The translations under genes were made by a program, and so were the position numbers. A stretch of 64,000 nucleotides of DNA from Bradyrhizobium sp. Ec3.3 (lineage in GTDB: Bacteria; Pseudomonadota; Alphaproteobacteria; Rhizobiales; Xanthobacteraceae), in the NCBI RefSeq assembly GCF_000472925.1, contig NZ_AXAS01000033.1, positions 1-64,000 on the forward strand. Reading direction: 5' to 3'. This document shows, piece after piece, positions 41,126 through 50,088 of the stretch. How positions within the stretch are numbered: position 1 is the stretch's first letter; every line of letters starts with the position of its first letter. A model generated the notes under the pieces. The model saw only the letters and a program-made list of their open reading frames with translations, was not told the DNA's origin and made no database searches.

Positions 41126-41932
41126 TCACTCTTTGGCGTTGGCAGCGTCGACGGCGCGCCGCGTCAGCACCCCGATCAGGTGCGCACGATACTCGGCGCT
41201 GCCGTGGATATCGCTGTTGAGGCCTTCCGCCGGCACGTCGATGCCGTCGAGCACCTTCGAGGAGAAGCGCTTCTTCAAGGCTTCCTCGAACGCGGTGACG
41301 CGGAACACACCGTCCGAACCGGCGCCGGTGACGGCGACGCGCACATCCGAAGGACGCCGCGCCACGAATACGCCGACCAGCGCATAGCGCGAGGCCTGGT
41401 TACGGAATTTGACGTAGGCCGCCTTCTTCGGCAGCGGGAACATCACCTTGGTGATGATCTCGTCGGCCTCAAGCGCGGTCGAGAACAGGCCCTGGAAGTA
41501 CTCTTCCGCCTTCAGGCGGCGCTTGTTGGTGACGATGGTGGCGCCGAGCGCGAGCACCGCGGCCGGATAGTCCGCGGTCGGATCGTTGTTGGCGAGCGAG
41601 CCGCCGATCGTGCCCTTGTGACGGACGGCCGGATCGCCGATGCCGCCGGCAAGGCTCGCGAGCGACGGGATCGCTTCGCCGACGATGGCCGACGTCGCGA
41701 CATCGGCGTGCTTGGCCGTGGCGCCGATCACCAGCGAGCGGCCCTTCATCTCGATCGTATCGAGACCTTCGATATGCGAGAGGTCGACGAGATGCGGCGG
41801 GCTTGCGAGGCGCTGCTTCATCACGGGAATCAGCGTGTGACCACCGGCGATCACCTTGGCATCCTCGTTCTTCACCAGCAGATTGGCCGCCTGCCGCACG
41901 GTCCCAGGGCGATGATATTTGAATTCGTACAT
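41126..41932 (-). CDS. coxM: FAD-binding medium subunit, CO dehydrogenase/xanthine dehydrogenase family
   Basis: 268 aa. FKYHRPGTVRQAANLLV, AKVIAGGHTLIPVMKQRLASPPHLVDLSHI and GGIGDPAVRHKGTIGGSLANNDPTADYPAAVLAL are the FAD_binding_5 signatures (AGGHTLIP and TIGGSLAN bind FAD). The C-terminal CO_deh_flav_C domain follows. It carries electrons between the [2Fe-2S] subunit and the acceptor. It starts 39 bases after coxS with no room for a large subunit gene between them. Confidence 0.94.
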   Translation of the reverse strand: MYEFKYHRPGTVRQAANLLVKNEDAKVIAGGHTLIPVMKQRLASPPHLVDLSHIEGLDTIEMKGRSLVIGATAKHADVATSAIVGEAIPSLASLAGGIGDPAVRHKGTIGGSLANNDPTADYPAAVLALGATIVTNKRRLKAEEYFQGLFSTALEADEIITKVMFPLPKKAAYVKFRNQASRYALVGVFVARRPSDVRVAVTGAGSDGVFRVTAFEEALKKRFSSKVLDGIDVPAEGLNSDIHGSAEYRAHLIGVLTRRAVDAANAKE

Positions 41933-41971
41933 AATGGACTTCCTGATCGCGAGAGGCGCGCGAGTGTCGGT

Positions 41972-42457
<486 letters not shown>

Positions 42458-42591
42458 CAGGACTCTCTGGTCAGCACCCCGCCGGGTCCCGGCGAAGCGG
42501 TTCTTATAGTTATTCCAGCCCATCATATGGGCCATTGCACCTTCGGGCAACATCGCCCGAAATGCAGGCAGTTATGCCTTAAGGCGCAGGG

Positions 42592-43038
42592 CTAACCCTG
42601 TACCGCCTTGGCGAAATTCGCAAAAAATTCGTCGGCGAGCTTTTTGGCGGCGCCGTTGATCAGGCGCTGGCCGAGCTGCGCCAACTTGCCGCCGATCTGC
42701 GCCTCGACATCATAGGAGAGCAGCGTGCCGCCGTCCTTCTCCGACAGCTTCACCGACGCGCCGCCCTTGGCAAAGCCGGCCACCCCGCCCTCGCCTTCGC
42801 CGGAGATCTTGTAGCCGTTCGGCGGGTCGAGATCGCTGAGCATCACCTTGCCCTTGAAGCGCGCCGACACCGGGCCGACCTTCATCTTGGCGACCGCGCG
42901 AAATCCGCCGTCGTCGGTCTTCTCCAGTTCCTCGCAGCCGGGGATGCAGGCCTTCAGCACCTCGGGATCGTTGAGCTTGGCCCACACGGATTCGCGCGAC
43001 GCCGCAAGCTGAACTTCGCCGTTCATTGTCATGGCCAT
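42592..43038 (-). CDS. coxG: CoxG-like carbon monoxide dehydrogenase accessory protein
   Basis: 148 aa, SRPBCC fold of the CoxG family: GEVQLAASRESVWAKLNDPEVLKACIPGCEELEK, then VSARFKGKVMLSDLD, and QLGQRLINGAAKKLADEFFANF as long C-terminal helix. CoxG is thought to help anchor or mature the enzyme at the membrane. ATG 43038 has GGGAGG six bases upstream; the frame is open to 43125. It is the first gene of the minus-strand cluster, divergent from pcaB, and 134 bases before coxS. Confidence 0.92.
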   Translation of the reverse strand: MAMTMNGEVQLAASRESVWAKLNDPEVLKACIPGCEELEKTDDGGFRAVAKMKVGPVSARFKGKVMLSDLDPPNGYKISGEGEGGVAGFAKGGASVKLSEKDGGTLLSYDVEAQIGGKLAQLGQRLINGAAKKLADEFFANFAKAVQG

Positions 43039-43207
43039 GGGCTGCCTCCCGGGATCACTGACGCAACGCTGCTCAAGTAACGCAGGGCCGCCGCAAAGGA
43101 AAGGGCAGCCGGCGATCACATGCAATGCATATTCGCAACTGCAAAAAGCTTGCGCCAGCGGTTTGGGATTGGCAGACGCTGCCCTTGGTGGTTAGGTCCC
43201 GCGCAAC

Positions 43208-44563
43208 ATGAGCACATCCCTCTCCCCCCTGCTTGCGCCGATGCTGTCGAGCGCAGCCATGCGCGCGATCTGCGATGATCGGGCTTACCTGCAAAACATG
43301 CTCGAATTTGAGGCAGCGCTGGCCCGCTCGGAAGCTGCTACCGGCGTGATTCCCGCAAGCGCGGTCGGCCCAATCGAAGCCGGCTGTCAGGTGGCCGCGT
43401 TCGACCTTGGCGCGCTTGCGGAGGCCGCGACCAGGTCGGGCAATCTGGCGATCCCCCTCGTCAAGGCGCTGACCGCCAGCGTCGCCAAGGCCGATGCGGA
43501 GGCCGCGCGCTACGTGCATTGGGGCGCGACCAGCCAGGACGTCATCGACACTGCGACCATGCTCATGCTTCGCGCCGGGATCGATGCGCTGGATGCCGAT
43601 CTCAGCCGCGCCATCAAAGGGCTCGCCGCACTGGCGCGCACCCACCGCAACACCGCCATGGTCGCGCGCACCTGGCTCCAGCACGCGCTGCCGATGCCGT
43701 TCGGATTGAAGGCTGCCGAATATGCCGCAAGCCTTGCCCGCGCGCGCTGCCGGCTGCGGCGGCTGCGCCGCGAAGGCCTCGCGCTGCAATTCGGCGGCGC
43801 CGCCGGCACGCTCGCAGCGCTCGGCGACAAGGGGCTCGTCGTCGCCGAGCGGCTTGCACAGGAGTTGGACCTGCCATTGCCCGAGGCGCCGTGGCACACC
43901 CATCGCGACCGACTCGCCGAGGCGGCATCAAGCCTTGCCATTCTTGCCGGCAGCTGCGGCAAGATCGCCCGCGACGTCTCGCTGATGATGCAGACTGACG
44001 TCGCCGAAGCCTTTGAGCCCGCCGGGGAAGGCCGCGGCGGCTCCTCGACCATGCCGCACAAGCGCAATCCGGTCGCAGCGGCAAGCGCGCTTGGGGCGGC
44101 CACGATGGCGCCGCAGCTGGCCGCAACGATCTTCGCGGCCCAGGTCCAGGATCACGAGCGCAGCGCCGGCCCGTGGCACGCGGAATGGCCGACACTGCCG
44201 CAATTGATGCTGGTCGCCTCAGGCGCGCTTGCGGCCATCGTCGATATCGCCGAAGGCCTCGACGTCGACGCGGCGCGCATGCGCGCCAATCTCGACACGA
44301 CGCATGGCCTGATCATGGCGGAGGCCGTCACCTTCGCGCTCGCCGAGACGATCGGCAAGAGCGACGCACATCACCTGGTCGAGGCTGCCAGCAAAAAGGC
44401 GGTTGCCGAGAGGAAGCATTTGCGCGACGTGCTCGCGGCTGATTCGAAGGTCACCGCGCATCTTGCCCCGGAGAAAATTGCGGCATTGTTCGAGCCGATG
44501 GCCTATCAAGGCGCTTCCCAGGCCCTGATCGACCGGCTGCTCGACAGCCTCGACCGCGAATAG
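43208..44563 (+). CDS. pcaB: 3-carboxy-cis,cis-muconate cycloisomerase
   Basis: 451 aa, fumarase/aspartase superfamily. YVHWGATSQDVIDTATMLML and GRGGSSTMPHKRNPVAAA (superfamily signature with catalytic Ser) identify the PcaB group; MVARTWLQHALPMPFGLKAAEYA is also typical. It lactonises 3-carboxy-cis,cis-muconate in protocatechuate degradation. It is followed 15 bases later by pcaD. Protocatechuate dioxygenase genes pcaG and pcaH are not in the window. Confidence 0.93.
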   Translation: MSTSLSPLLAPMLSSAAMRAICDDRAYLQNMLEFEAALARSEAATGVIPASAVGPIEAGCQVAAFDLGALAEAATRSGNLAIPLVKALTASVAKADAEAARYVHWGATSQDVIDTATMLMLRAGIDALDADLSRAIKGLAALARTHRNTAMVARTWLQHALPMPFGLKAAEYAASLARARCRLRRLRREGLALQFGGAAGTLAALGDKGLVVAERLAQELDLPLPEAPWHTHRDRLAEAASSLAILAGSCGKIARDVSLMMQTDVAEAFEPAGEGRGGSSTMPHKRNPVAAASALGAATMAPQLAATIFAAQVQDHERSAGPWHAEWPTLPQLMLVASGALAAIVDIAEGLDVDAARMRANLDTTHGLIMAEAVTFALAETIGKSDAHHLVEAASKKAVAERKHLRDVLAADSKVTAHLAPEKIAALFEPMAYQGASQALIDRLLDSLDRE

Positions 44564-44578
44564 AACGGAGACCCCGCC

Positions 44579-45361
44579 ATGCCCATGATCGATGCCGACG
44601 GGTGCCTGCTCAACGTCTCCGTCGAGGGCCGCGACGGCGGCCCGACCCTGATGCTCTCCAACTCGCTCGGCTGCACGCTGCAGATGTGGGAGCCGCAGAT
44701 GAAGGCCCTGACGCAGGTATTCCGCGTCATCCGCTACGACCGCCGCGGCCACGGCAAGTCCACCGTAGCCCCCGGCCCCTATTCGATGGAGCGCTTCGGC
44801 CGCGACGTGCTGGCGATCCTCGACGACCTCAATATCGAGAAGGTGCATTGGTGCGGCCTGTCGATGGGCGGCATGGTCGGGCAGTGGCTGGGCGCCAATG
44901 CGCCGGAGCGGCTCGGCAAGATCGTCCTCGCCAACACGAGCTGCTACTACCCCGATCCGACCAACTGGCACAACCGCATCAAGGCGGTGAAGGAAGGCGG
45001 CATCGCAGCGGTGGCCGACACCGTGATCGCCGGCTGGCTGACGGCCGACTTCCGCGAGCGCGAGCCGCAGATCGCCGCGAAGATGAAGGCGATGCTGGTG
45101 GCCTCACCGGTCGAAGGCTATCTCGCCTGCTGCGAGGCGCTGTCGACCCTCGACCAGCGCGCGCTGCTGCCGAAGATCAAGAGCCCGACGCTGGTGATCG
45201 CCGGCCGCCACGACACGGCAACCCCGATCTCGGCGGGCGAACTGATCCGCAGCCAAATTCCAGGCGCCAGCATGACCATCATCGATGCCGCCCACATCTC
45301 CAATGTCGAGCAGCCGCACGCCTTCACCGACGCGCTGGTCGGCTTCTTGACGCAACGCTGA
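44579..45361 (+). CDS. pcaD: 3-oxoadipate enol-lactonase
   Basis: 260-aa alpha/beta hydrolase. The oxyanion region is LMLSNSLGCTLQMWEPQ, the nucleophile elbow CGLSMGGMVGQWLG, and the C-terminal acid and histidine in AGRHDTATPI and DAAHISNVEQP. It opens 3-oxoadipate enol-lactone, the step after PcaB and PcaC. ATG 44579 has GGAGA upstream. A repeat separates it from pcaC. Confidence 0.94.
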   Translation: MPMIDADGCLLNVSVEGRDGGPTLMLSNSLGCTLQMWEPQMKALTQVFRVIRYDRRGHGKSTVAPGPYSMERFGRDVLAILDDLNIEKVHWCGLSMGGMVGQWLGANAPERLGKIVLANTSCYYPDPTNWHNRIKAVKEGGIAAVADTVIAGWLTADFREREPQIAAKMKAMLVASPVEGYLACCEALSTLDQRALLPKIKSPTLVIAGRHDTATPISAGELIRSQIPGASMTIIDAAHISNVEQPHAFTDALVGFLTQR

Positions 45362-45372
45362 TTTCAGAACGC

Positions 45373-45457
45373 GTCATTGCGAGGAGCGCAGCGACGAAGC
45401 AATCCAGACTGTCTCCGTGGACACATCTCTGGATTGCTTCGCTGCGCTCGCAATGAC
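45373..45457. repeat. Intergenic palindromic repeat (GTCATTGCGAG family) between pcaD and pcaC
   Basis: 85-bp palindrome with ends GTCATTGCGAG / CTCGCAATGAC. Inner arms AGCGCAGCGACGAAGCAATC / GATTGCTTCGCTGCGCT. It has the same plan as the GTCATTCCGGGGC family but another sequence. It sits within the pca transcription unit, directly before the pcaC ribosome-binding site. Confidence 0.92.
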
Positions 45458-45473
45458 GGATAGGAGGACACAC

Positions 45474-45881
45474 ATGGACGACCAGACGCTGGACGACGAG
45501 AAGCGCCGCGATGCCGGCATGAAGGTGCGCCGCCAGGTGCTCGGCAACGCCTGGGTCGACAAGTCGATCACCAACCGCAATGCGTTCAACACCGATTTCC
45601 AGGACCTGATTACCCGCTACGCCTGGGGCGAGATCTGGACGCGGCAGCATTTCGACGAGCGGACGCGGCGCGTGCTCGTCATCGGCACCATGGTCGCGCT
45701 CGGGCAATGGGACGAATTCCGTCTGCACGTGCGCGCAGCCCTCGCCGAGGGCGGCTTCACCCCCGACGATATCAAGGAAATCCTTCTTCAGCAGGCGATC
45801 TATTGCGGCGTGCCGGCGGCCAACCACGCCGTCAAGGAAGCCTCAGCGATTGTGCAGGAGCTCGGCCTGCTCAAAAGCTAG
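45474..45881 (+). CDS. pcaC: 4-carboxymuconolactone decarboxylase
   Basis: 135 aa, AhpD-like all-helical protein: RDAGMKVRRQVLGNAWVDKSI, NAFNTDFQDLITRYAWGEIWTR and GVPAANHAVKEASAIVQELG are typical of PcaC. It decarboxylates 4-carboxymuconolactone to 3-oxoadipate enol-lactone. ATG 45474 has TAGGAGG upstream. The 3' end overlaps the convergent membrane-protein gene by 39 bases. Confidence 0.94.
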   Translation: MDDQTLDDEKRRDAGMKVRRQVLGNAWVDKSITNRNAFNTDFQDLITRYAWGEIWTRQHFDERTRRVLVIGTMVALGQWDEFRLHVRAALAEGGFTPDDIKEILLQQAIYCGVPAANHAVKEASAIVQELGLLKS

Positions 45882-46388
45882 CGGAGCCTTTTCCAGAACG
45901 TTGGCTTCCAGAACCCTGGCTTCAACAGGTCGCCGGGCCGGCCGTTCGATCAGCAGCACGATCGCGGCGCCGAGCAGCAGCAGGAGCTCGGTCGCATGCA
46001 GCCTGAGGGCGGCCATCTCGCCGACCTTCGAGGCCATCACCATGCTTGCGAACGAGATCAGGCTGCCAATGAAAAGCGCAATCCCGAGCGCCTCGTCGGA
46101 GCCGCCCGCCCTGCGGACCCGGGGGATCGAGAGCAGCGCCAGAAAAATGGCAAAGAACGCCACCACGGTGAGGCGGCCGAGCGCCAGCAGCCACGCCGCG
46201 CGGACCGTGCTCATGCCCGATATCTGGAACTGGTCGCTGATGAACAGCGCCACCGCGACGCTCGGCCGCTCAAAGAGGCCGTGCACGGGGGCGACCATGA
46301 TGTTGACGGCAATCAACGTCCAGGCCGGGATGAAATAGGCGGCCAACACCACGCCATTGATTGAGCCGATCCGCCAGTTTTTCAGCAT
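45843..46388 (-). CDS. Polytopic membrane protein of unknown function
   Basis: 181 aa from ATG 46388 (GGGAAG upstream). Four or five hydrophobic helices: INGVVLAAYFIPAWTLIAVNIMV, LLALGRLTVVAFFAIFLALLSI, ALGIALFIGSLISFASMVMA and ALRLHATELLLLLGAAIVLLI. The spacing of helices and loops is protein-like, and no competing gene lies opposite except the last bases of pcaC. No family recognised. It is convergent with pcaC and overlaps its end. Confidence 0.7.
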   Translation of the reverse strand: MLKNWRIGSINGVVLAAYFIPAWTLIAVNIMVAPVHGLFERPSVAVALFISDQFQISGMSTVRAAWLLALGRLTVVAFFAIFLALLSIPRVRRAGGSDEALGIALFIGSLISFASMVMASKVGEMAALRLHATELLLLLGAAIVLLIERPARRPVEARVLEANVLEKAPLAFEQAELLHNR

Positions 46389-46528
46389 TGCCGCTTCCCG
46401 CATGATTTCCGTCGGCCCGAGCCGGTCGGGCCTTTTTCAGCAGCTAACCCCCCTCGACTTGAGGCGGCAATTTAAACCCTTTGTTTACCTTAACCGCTGT
46501 GGACAAGCCGCGGCGGGACAAAAGGAAA

Positions 46529-46550
46529 AGTCCCGCCTTTCGGCGGGACT
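46529..46550 (-). terminator. Terminator of the Q-rich small gene
   Basis: AGTCCCGCC-TTTC-GGCGGGACT, perfect 9-bp stem. On the minus strand it follows the stop codon at 46576 by 25 bases and is trailed by TTTCCTTTTG. Confidence 0.85.
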
Positions 46551-46575
46551 GTCACAATTCCAAGGTGCTTCGAGA

Positions 46576-46737
46576 TCAACGCTGGTCCTGACCATGCTGG
46601 CCCGGCTTGTCGCCCTGGCGCGTCGGATCCTGCTGCTGCTGTCCGGGTTTTTGGCCGCCACCCTGCTGCTGCTGATCGGGGCGCTGGCCGGGCTTCTGAT
46701 TCTGCTGGCCCGGATTCTGGTTCTGCTGCTTCGTCAT
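46576..46737 (-). CDS. Q/G/P-rich low-complexity small protein (53 aa)
   Basis: From ATG 46737 the frame reads MTKQQNQNPGQQNQKPGQ, then RPDQQQQGGGQKPGQQQ, and ends GQHGQDQR at TGA 46576-46578. AAGGGAG lies nine bases before the start and a strong terminator follows, so this has a complete gene layout. The product is made of NPGQQ/KPGQQ-like repeats, with Gln, Gly, Pro and charged residues and no hydrophobic core, and is surely disordered. Function unknown; disordered hydrophilins of desiccation or osmotic stress are one possibility. The opposite-strand frame (46357-46848) is a shadow of the repeat. Confidence 0.75.
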   Translation of the reverse strand: MTKQQNQNPGQQNQKPGQRPDQQQQGGGQKPGQQQQDPTRQGDKPGQHGQDQR

Positions 46738-46999
46738 CGCGGGAAACTCCCTTGTTGGGCGTCACAACGTGAGATAACGGCCCACACCTATTTTAGTTGC
46801 CCGGAACCGGGTTCCCTACCCCGAGGCGGGAACCAGGATGCGAAATGAACTCTGTACAAGCCTTTATGCCAAGGCCAGCCCAGTTGCGGCGGTCAGTTCC
46901 CTCCTGTTACAACAAATGAAATGCTCAAGGGCTGCCGGGGCCCAAGAACTCTCTCAAGAGCTCCCTTTGAGCGGCGTCAAGTTGAGACAACGGCAGCCC

Positions 47000-47917
47000 A
47001 TGGACTATTTCACCCAGCAGCTCATCAACGGTCTCGTCCTCGGTTCGATCTACGGCCTGATCGCCATCGGCTACACGATGGTCTACGGCATCGTCGGCAT
47101 GATCAATTTCGCCCATGGCGACATCTTCATGATCGGCGGCTTCATCGCCCTGATCACCTTCCTGATCCTGATCTCGATCGGCGTGACCGCGGTTCCCCTC
47201 ATCCTCCTGGTCGTGCTGCTGGTGGCGATGGCGATCACCGCGCTCTATGGCTGGACCGTCGAACGCATCGCCTACCGCCCACTGCGCCACTCCTTCCGCC
47301 TCGCCCCGATGCTGTCGGCGATCGGCATGTCCTTCGTGCTCACGAACTACTCGCAGGTGGCGCAGGGCGCCCGGGTCAAGCCGATCCCGCCGTTGATCAC
47401 CGGCGGCTACACGCTGCACGAGAGCGCGGACGGTTTCGTGATCCAGCTCTCCAACATCCAGATCCTGGTGGTCATCACCACGATCGTGCTGCTGTTGATC
47501 TTCAACCGGCTCGTCTTGCGGACGCGGCTCGGGCGCGACATGCGCGCCTGCGAGCAGGACCAGACCATGGCGGCGCTGCTCGGCGTCAACGTCGACCGCA
47601 CCATCTCCATGACCTTCGTGATCGGCGCGGCGCTCGCGGCGGTGGCGGGCTTGATGTACCTGCTCTACTATGGCCAGGTCGATTTCAACATGGGCTTCGT
47701 CGCTGGCATCAAGGCCTTCACGGCCGCCGTGCTTGGCGGCATCGGCTCGCTGCCCGGCGCGGTGCTGGGCGGGCTTGCGATCGGCCTGATCGAGACGTTC
47801 TGGTCGGCCTATTTCTCGGTCGAGTACAAGGACGTCGCCGCGTTCTCGATCTTGATCATCGTGCTGATCTTCATGCCGACCGGCCTGCTCGGCCGTCCCG
47901 AAGTCGAAAAAGTCTGA
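47000..47917 (+). CDS. livH: Branched-chain amino acid ABC transporter permease LivH
   Basis: 305 aa, eight predicted membrane helices. LINGLVLGSIYGLIAIGYTMVYGIVGMINFAHGD is the LivH N-terminal signature; AAVLGGIGSLPGAVLGGLAIGLIE is the cytoplasmic loop region contacting the ATPases. First gene of a five-gene high-affinity branched-chain amino acid importer. ATG 47000 gives the family start; the frame is open further upstream to 46838. Confidence 0.95.
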   Translation: MDYFTQQLINGLVLGSIYGLIAIGYTMVYGIVGMINFAHGDIFMIGGFIALITFLILISIGVTAVPLILLVVLLVAMAITALYGWTVERIAYRPLRHSFRLAPMLSAIGMSFVLTNYSQVAQGARVKPIPPLITGGYTLHESADGFVIQLSNIQILVVITTIVLLLIFNRLVLRTRLGRDMRACEQDQTMAALLGVNVDRTISMTFVIGAALAAVAGLMYLLYYGQVDFNMGFVAGIKAFTAAVLGGIGSLPGAVLGGLAIGLIETFWSAYFSVEYKDVAAFSILIIVLIFMPTGLLGRPEVEKV

Positions 47918-47929
47918 CGGGTCGCCAGT

Positions 47930-49258
47930 GTGACAGCTCTTTCGCAAGAAACGGTATCCGCAACCCGCACCGCAGCGGGCATCCCCTTCATCCTGAAAAA
48001 GGCCTTCCTGAGCGCTCTCGTCGCGCTGGTGCTGTTTTCGCTGATGATCGGCATCCGCACCGAGGCCGGTCCCGATGGGCAGCTGACCTACTGGACGCGG
48101 TTCGGCGAACTCGCCTCCATCGTCGGCATCGTGTTCGGAGGATCGATCCTCATCGAATTGGCGCGGCAATGGATCGGCCCTATCGGCGCCGAGAAGCTGG
48201 TACCGCCCGCCGTGCATCGCGGCATGTCGATCCTTGGCAACTACCTGGCGCCGGCGCTTCTGATCTTCACCCTCCTCGTGCCGGTCATCTTCTATAACCA
48301 GCGCTACATCCTCGACCTCGCGATCCTCGTGCTCACCTATGTGATGCTGGGATGGGGCCTCAACGTGGTGGTCGGGCTCGCCGGCCTGCTCGATCTCGGC
48401 TACGTCGCTTTCTATGCGGTCGGGGCCTATTCCTACGCGCTGCTCGCCACCAATTTCGGCTGGTCGTTCTGGATCTGCCTGCCGCTCGCCGGTATCCTCG
48501 CAGCCATGTGGGGCGTTATGCTCGGCTTCCCGGTGCTACGGCTGCGCGGCGACTATCTCGCGATCGTCACGCTCGCTTTCGGCGAGATCATCCGGCTCGT
48601 CATCATCAACTGGCAAAGCCTGACCGGCGGCCCGAACGGCGTCACCGGTATTCCGCGCCCCACCCTGTTCGGCATCCCGCTCGACAACAGCGACGACGGG
48701 CTCGCCGCAAAGCTCGGCATCGAGTACTCGCCGACGCACCGCATCGTCTTCCTGTTCTACCTGATCCTGGCGCTGGCGCTGCTCACCAACTGGGTGACGA
48801 TCCGCCTGCGGCGCCTGCCGATCGGCCGCGCCTGGGAAGCGTTGCGCGAGGACGAGGTCGCCTGCCGCGCGCTCGGCATCAACACCACGACCACGAAACT
48901 GACGGCGTTCGCGACGGGTGCGTTGTTCGGCGGCTTCGCCGGCGCCTTCTTCGCCACGCGCCAGGGTTTCATCAGCCCGGAATCCTTCACCTTCCAGGAA
49001 TCCGCACTTGTGCTTGCCATCGTGGTGCTCGGCGGCATGGGTTCGCAGCTTGGCGTGGCGCTCGCCGCTCTCGCCATGATCGGCGGCTTCGAGCTGTTCC
49101 GCGGGCTTGAGATCTACCGCATGCTGGTGTTCGGCTGGGCGATGGTGCTGATTATGATCTGGCGGCCGCGCGGCCTGATCGGCCATCGCGCGCCGACCGT
49201 GTATCTGAAGAAAGCGCAGGCCATCTCCTCCGACCTCGTCAAGGAAGGCCACGGATGA
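47930..49258 (+). CDS. livM: Branched-chain amino acid ABC transporter permease LivM
   Basis: 442 aa, starting at GTG 47930, 12 bases after livH. An extra N-terminal part of about 110 residues with two or three helices precedes the LivM core (DLAILVLTYVMLGWGLNVVVGLAGLLDLGYVAFYAVGAY, then RLRGDYLAIVTLAFGEIIRLVI). The EAA-type loop VLGGMGSQLGVALAALAMIG contacts the ATPases. The long N-terminus is common in LivM of rhizobia. It overlaps livG by four bases. Confidence 0.95.
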   Translation: MTALSQETVSATRTAAGIPFILKKAFLSALVALVLFSLMIGIRTEAGPDGQLTYWTRFGELASIVGIVFGGSILIELARQWIGPIGAEKLVPPAVHRGMSILGNYLAPALLIFTLLVPVIFYNQRYILDLAILVLTYVMLGWGLNVVVGLAGLLDLGYVAFYAVGAYSYALLATNFGWSFWICLPLAGILAAMWGVMLGFPVLRLRGDYLAIVTLAFGEIIRLVIINWQSLTGGPNGVTGIPRPTLFGIPLDNSDDGLAAKLGIEYSPTHRIVFLFYLILALALLTNWVTIRLRRLPIGRAWEALREDEVACRALGINTTTTKLTAFATGALFGGFAGAFFATRQGFISPESFTFQESALVLAIVVLGGMGSQLGVALAALAMIGGFELFRGLEIYRMLVFGWAMVLIMIWRPRGLIGHRAPTVYLKKAQAISSDLVKEGHG

Positions 49259-50088
49259 GCGGCGAGCGTATCCTCAACGTCGATCAGCTCACCATGCGCT
49301 TTGGCGGCATCGTCGCCGTGCAGGATCTGTCGTTCTCGGCGGACCGGCGCAAGATCACGGCGCTGATCGGACCGAACGGCGCCGGCAAGACCACGGTGTT
49401 CAACTGCATTACCGGCTTCTACAAGCCGACCGGCGGCGCCATCCGCCTCACCCACGATGACGGCAAGGAAATCGTGCTCGAGCGGCTCAACGACTTCCGC
49501 ATCGCCAAACAGGCCAAGGTCGCACGCACCTTCCAGAACATCCGCCTGTTTCCCGGGATGACCGTGCTGGAAAACCTGATGGTGGCGCAGCACAACATGT
49601 TGATGCGCGCCTCCGGTTTCACCTTTCTCGGCCTGGTCGGCGCGCCGAACTACCGCAATGCGGAAGCGCATGCGATCGGTCTCGCCACCGATTGGCTGAA
49701 GCGGGTTAGCCTGTTGGATCGCGCCGACGATGCGGCCGGCAACCTCGCCTATGGCGACCAGCGCCGCCTCGAGATCGCGCGCGCGATGTGCACGGAGCCT
49801 GCACTATTGTGCCTCGACGAGCCGGCTGCCGGCCTCAACGCGCGCGAGAGCGCCGCCTTGAGCGAGCTCCTGCTTTCGATCCGCAACGACCTGGGAACCT
49901 CGATCCTCCTGATCGAGCACGACATGTCGGTCGTGATGGAGATCTCCGACCACATCGTGGTGATGGACCACGGCGTGAAGATCGCGCAAGGCACGCCGCG
50001 CGAGGTGCGCGACGATCCCAAGGTGATCGCCGCCTACCTCGGCGCCGACGAGGAAGAGGCGATGGCGGTCATGGAGAGCGGGTCGTGA
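49255..50088 (+). CDS. livG: Branched-chain amino acid ABC transporter ATPase LivG
   Basis: 277 aa. Walker A GPNGAGKTTVFNCITGFY, Q-loop VARTFQNIRLFPGMTVLENL, signature NLAYGDQRRLEIARAM (LSGGQ replaced by AYGDQ, as usual in LivG) and Walker B LLCLDEPAAGLN. It pairs with LivF. Overlaps livM by four bases and livF by four. Confidence 0.96.
   Translation: MSGERILNVDQLTMRFGGIVAVQDLSFSADRRKITALIGPNGAGKTTVFNCITGFYKPTGGAIRLTHDDGKEIVLERLNDFRIAKQAKVARTFQNIRLFPGMTVLENLMVAQHNMLMRASGFTFLGLVGAPNYRNAEAHAIGLATDWLKRVSLLDRADDAAGNLAYGDQRRLEIARAMCTEPALLCLDEPAAGLNARESAALSELLLSIRNDLGTSILLIEHDMSVVMEISDHIVVMDHGVKIAQGTPREVRDDPKVIAAYLGADEEEAMAVMESGS

Noticed and set aside
46357..46848. Plus-strand frame with strongly hydrophobic Leu-rich stretch
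   Set aside because: It is the complement of the CAG/GGC-rich repeats of the Q-rich gene, which has the ribosome-binding site and terminator on the minus strand.
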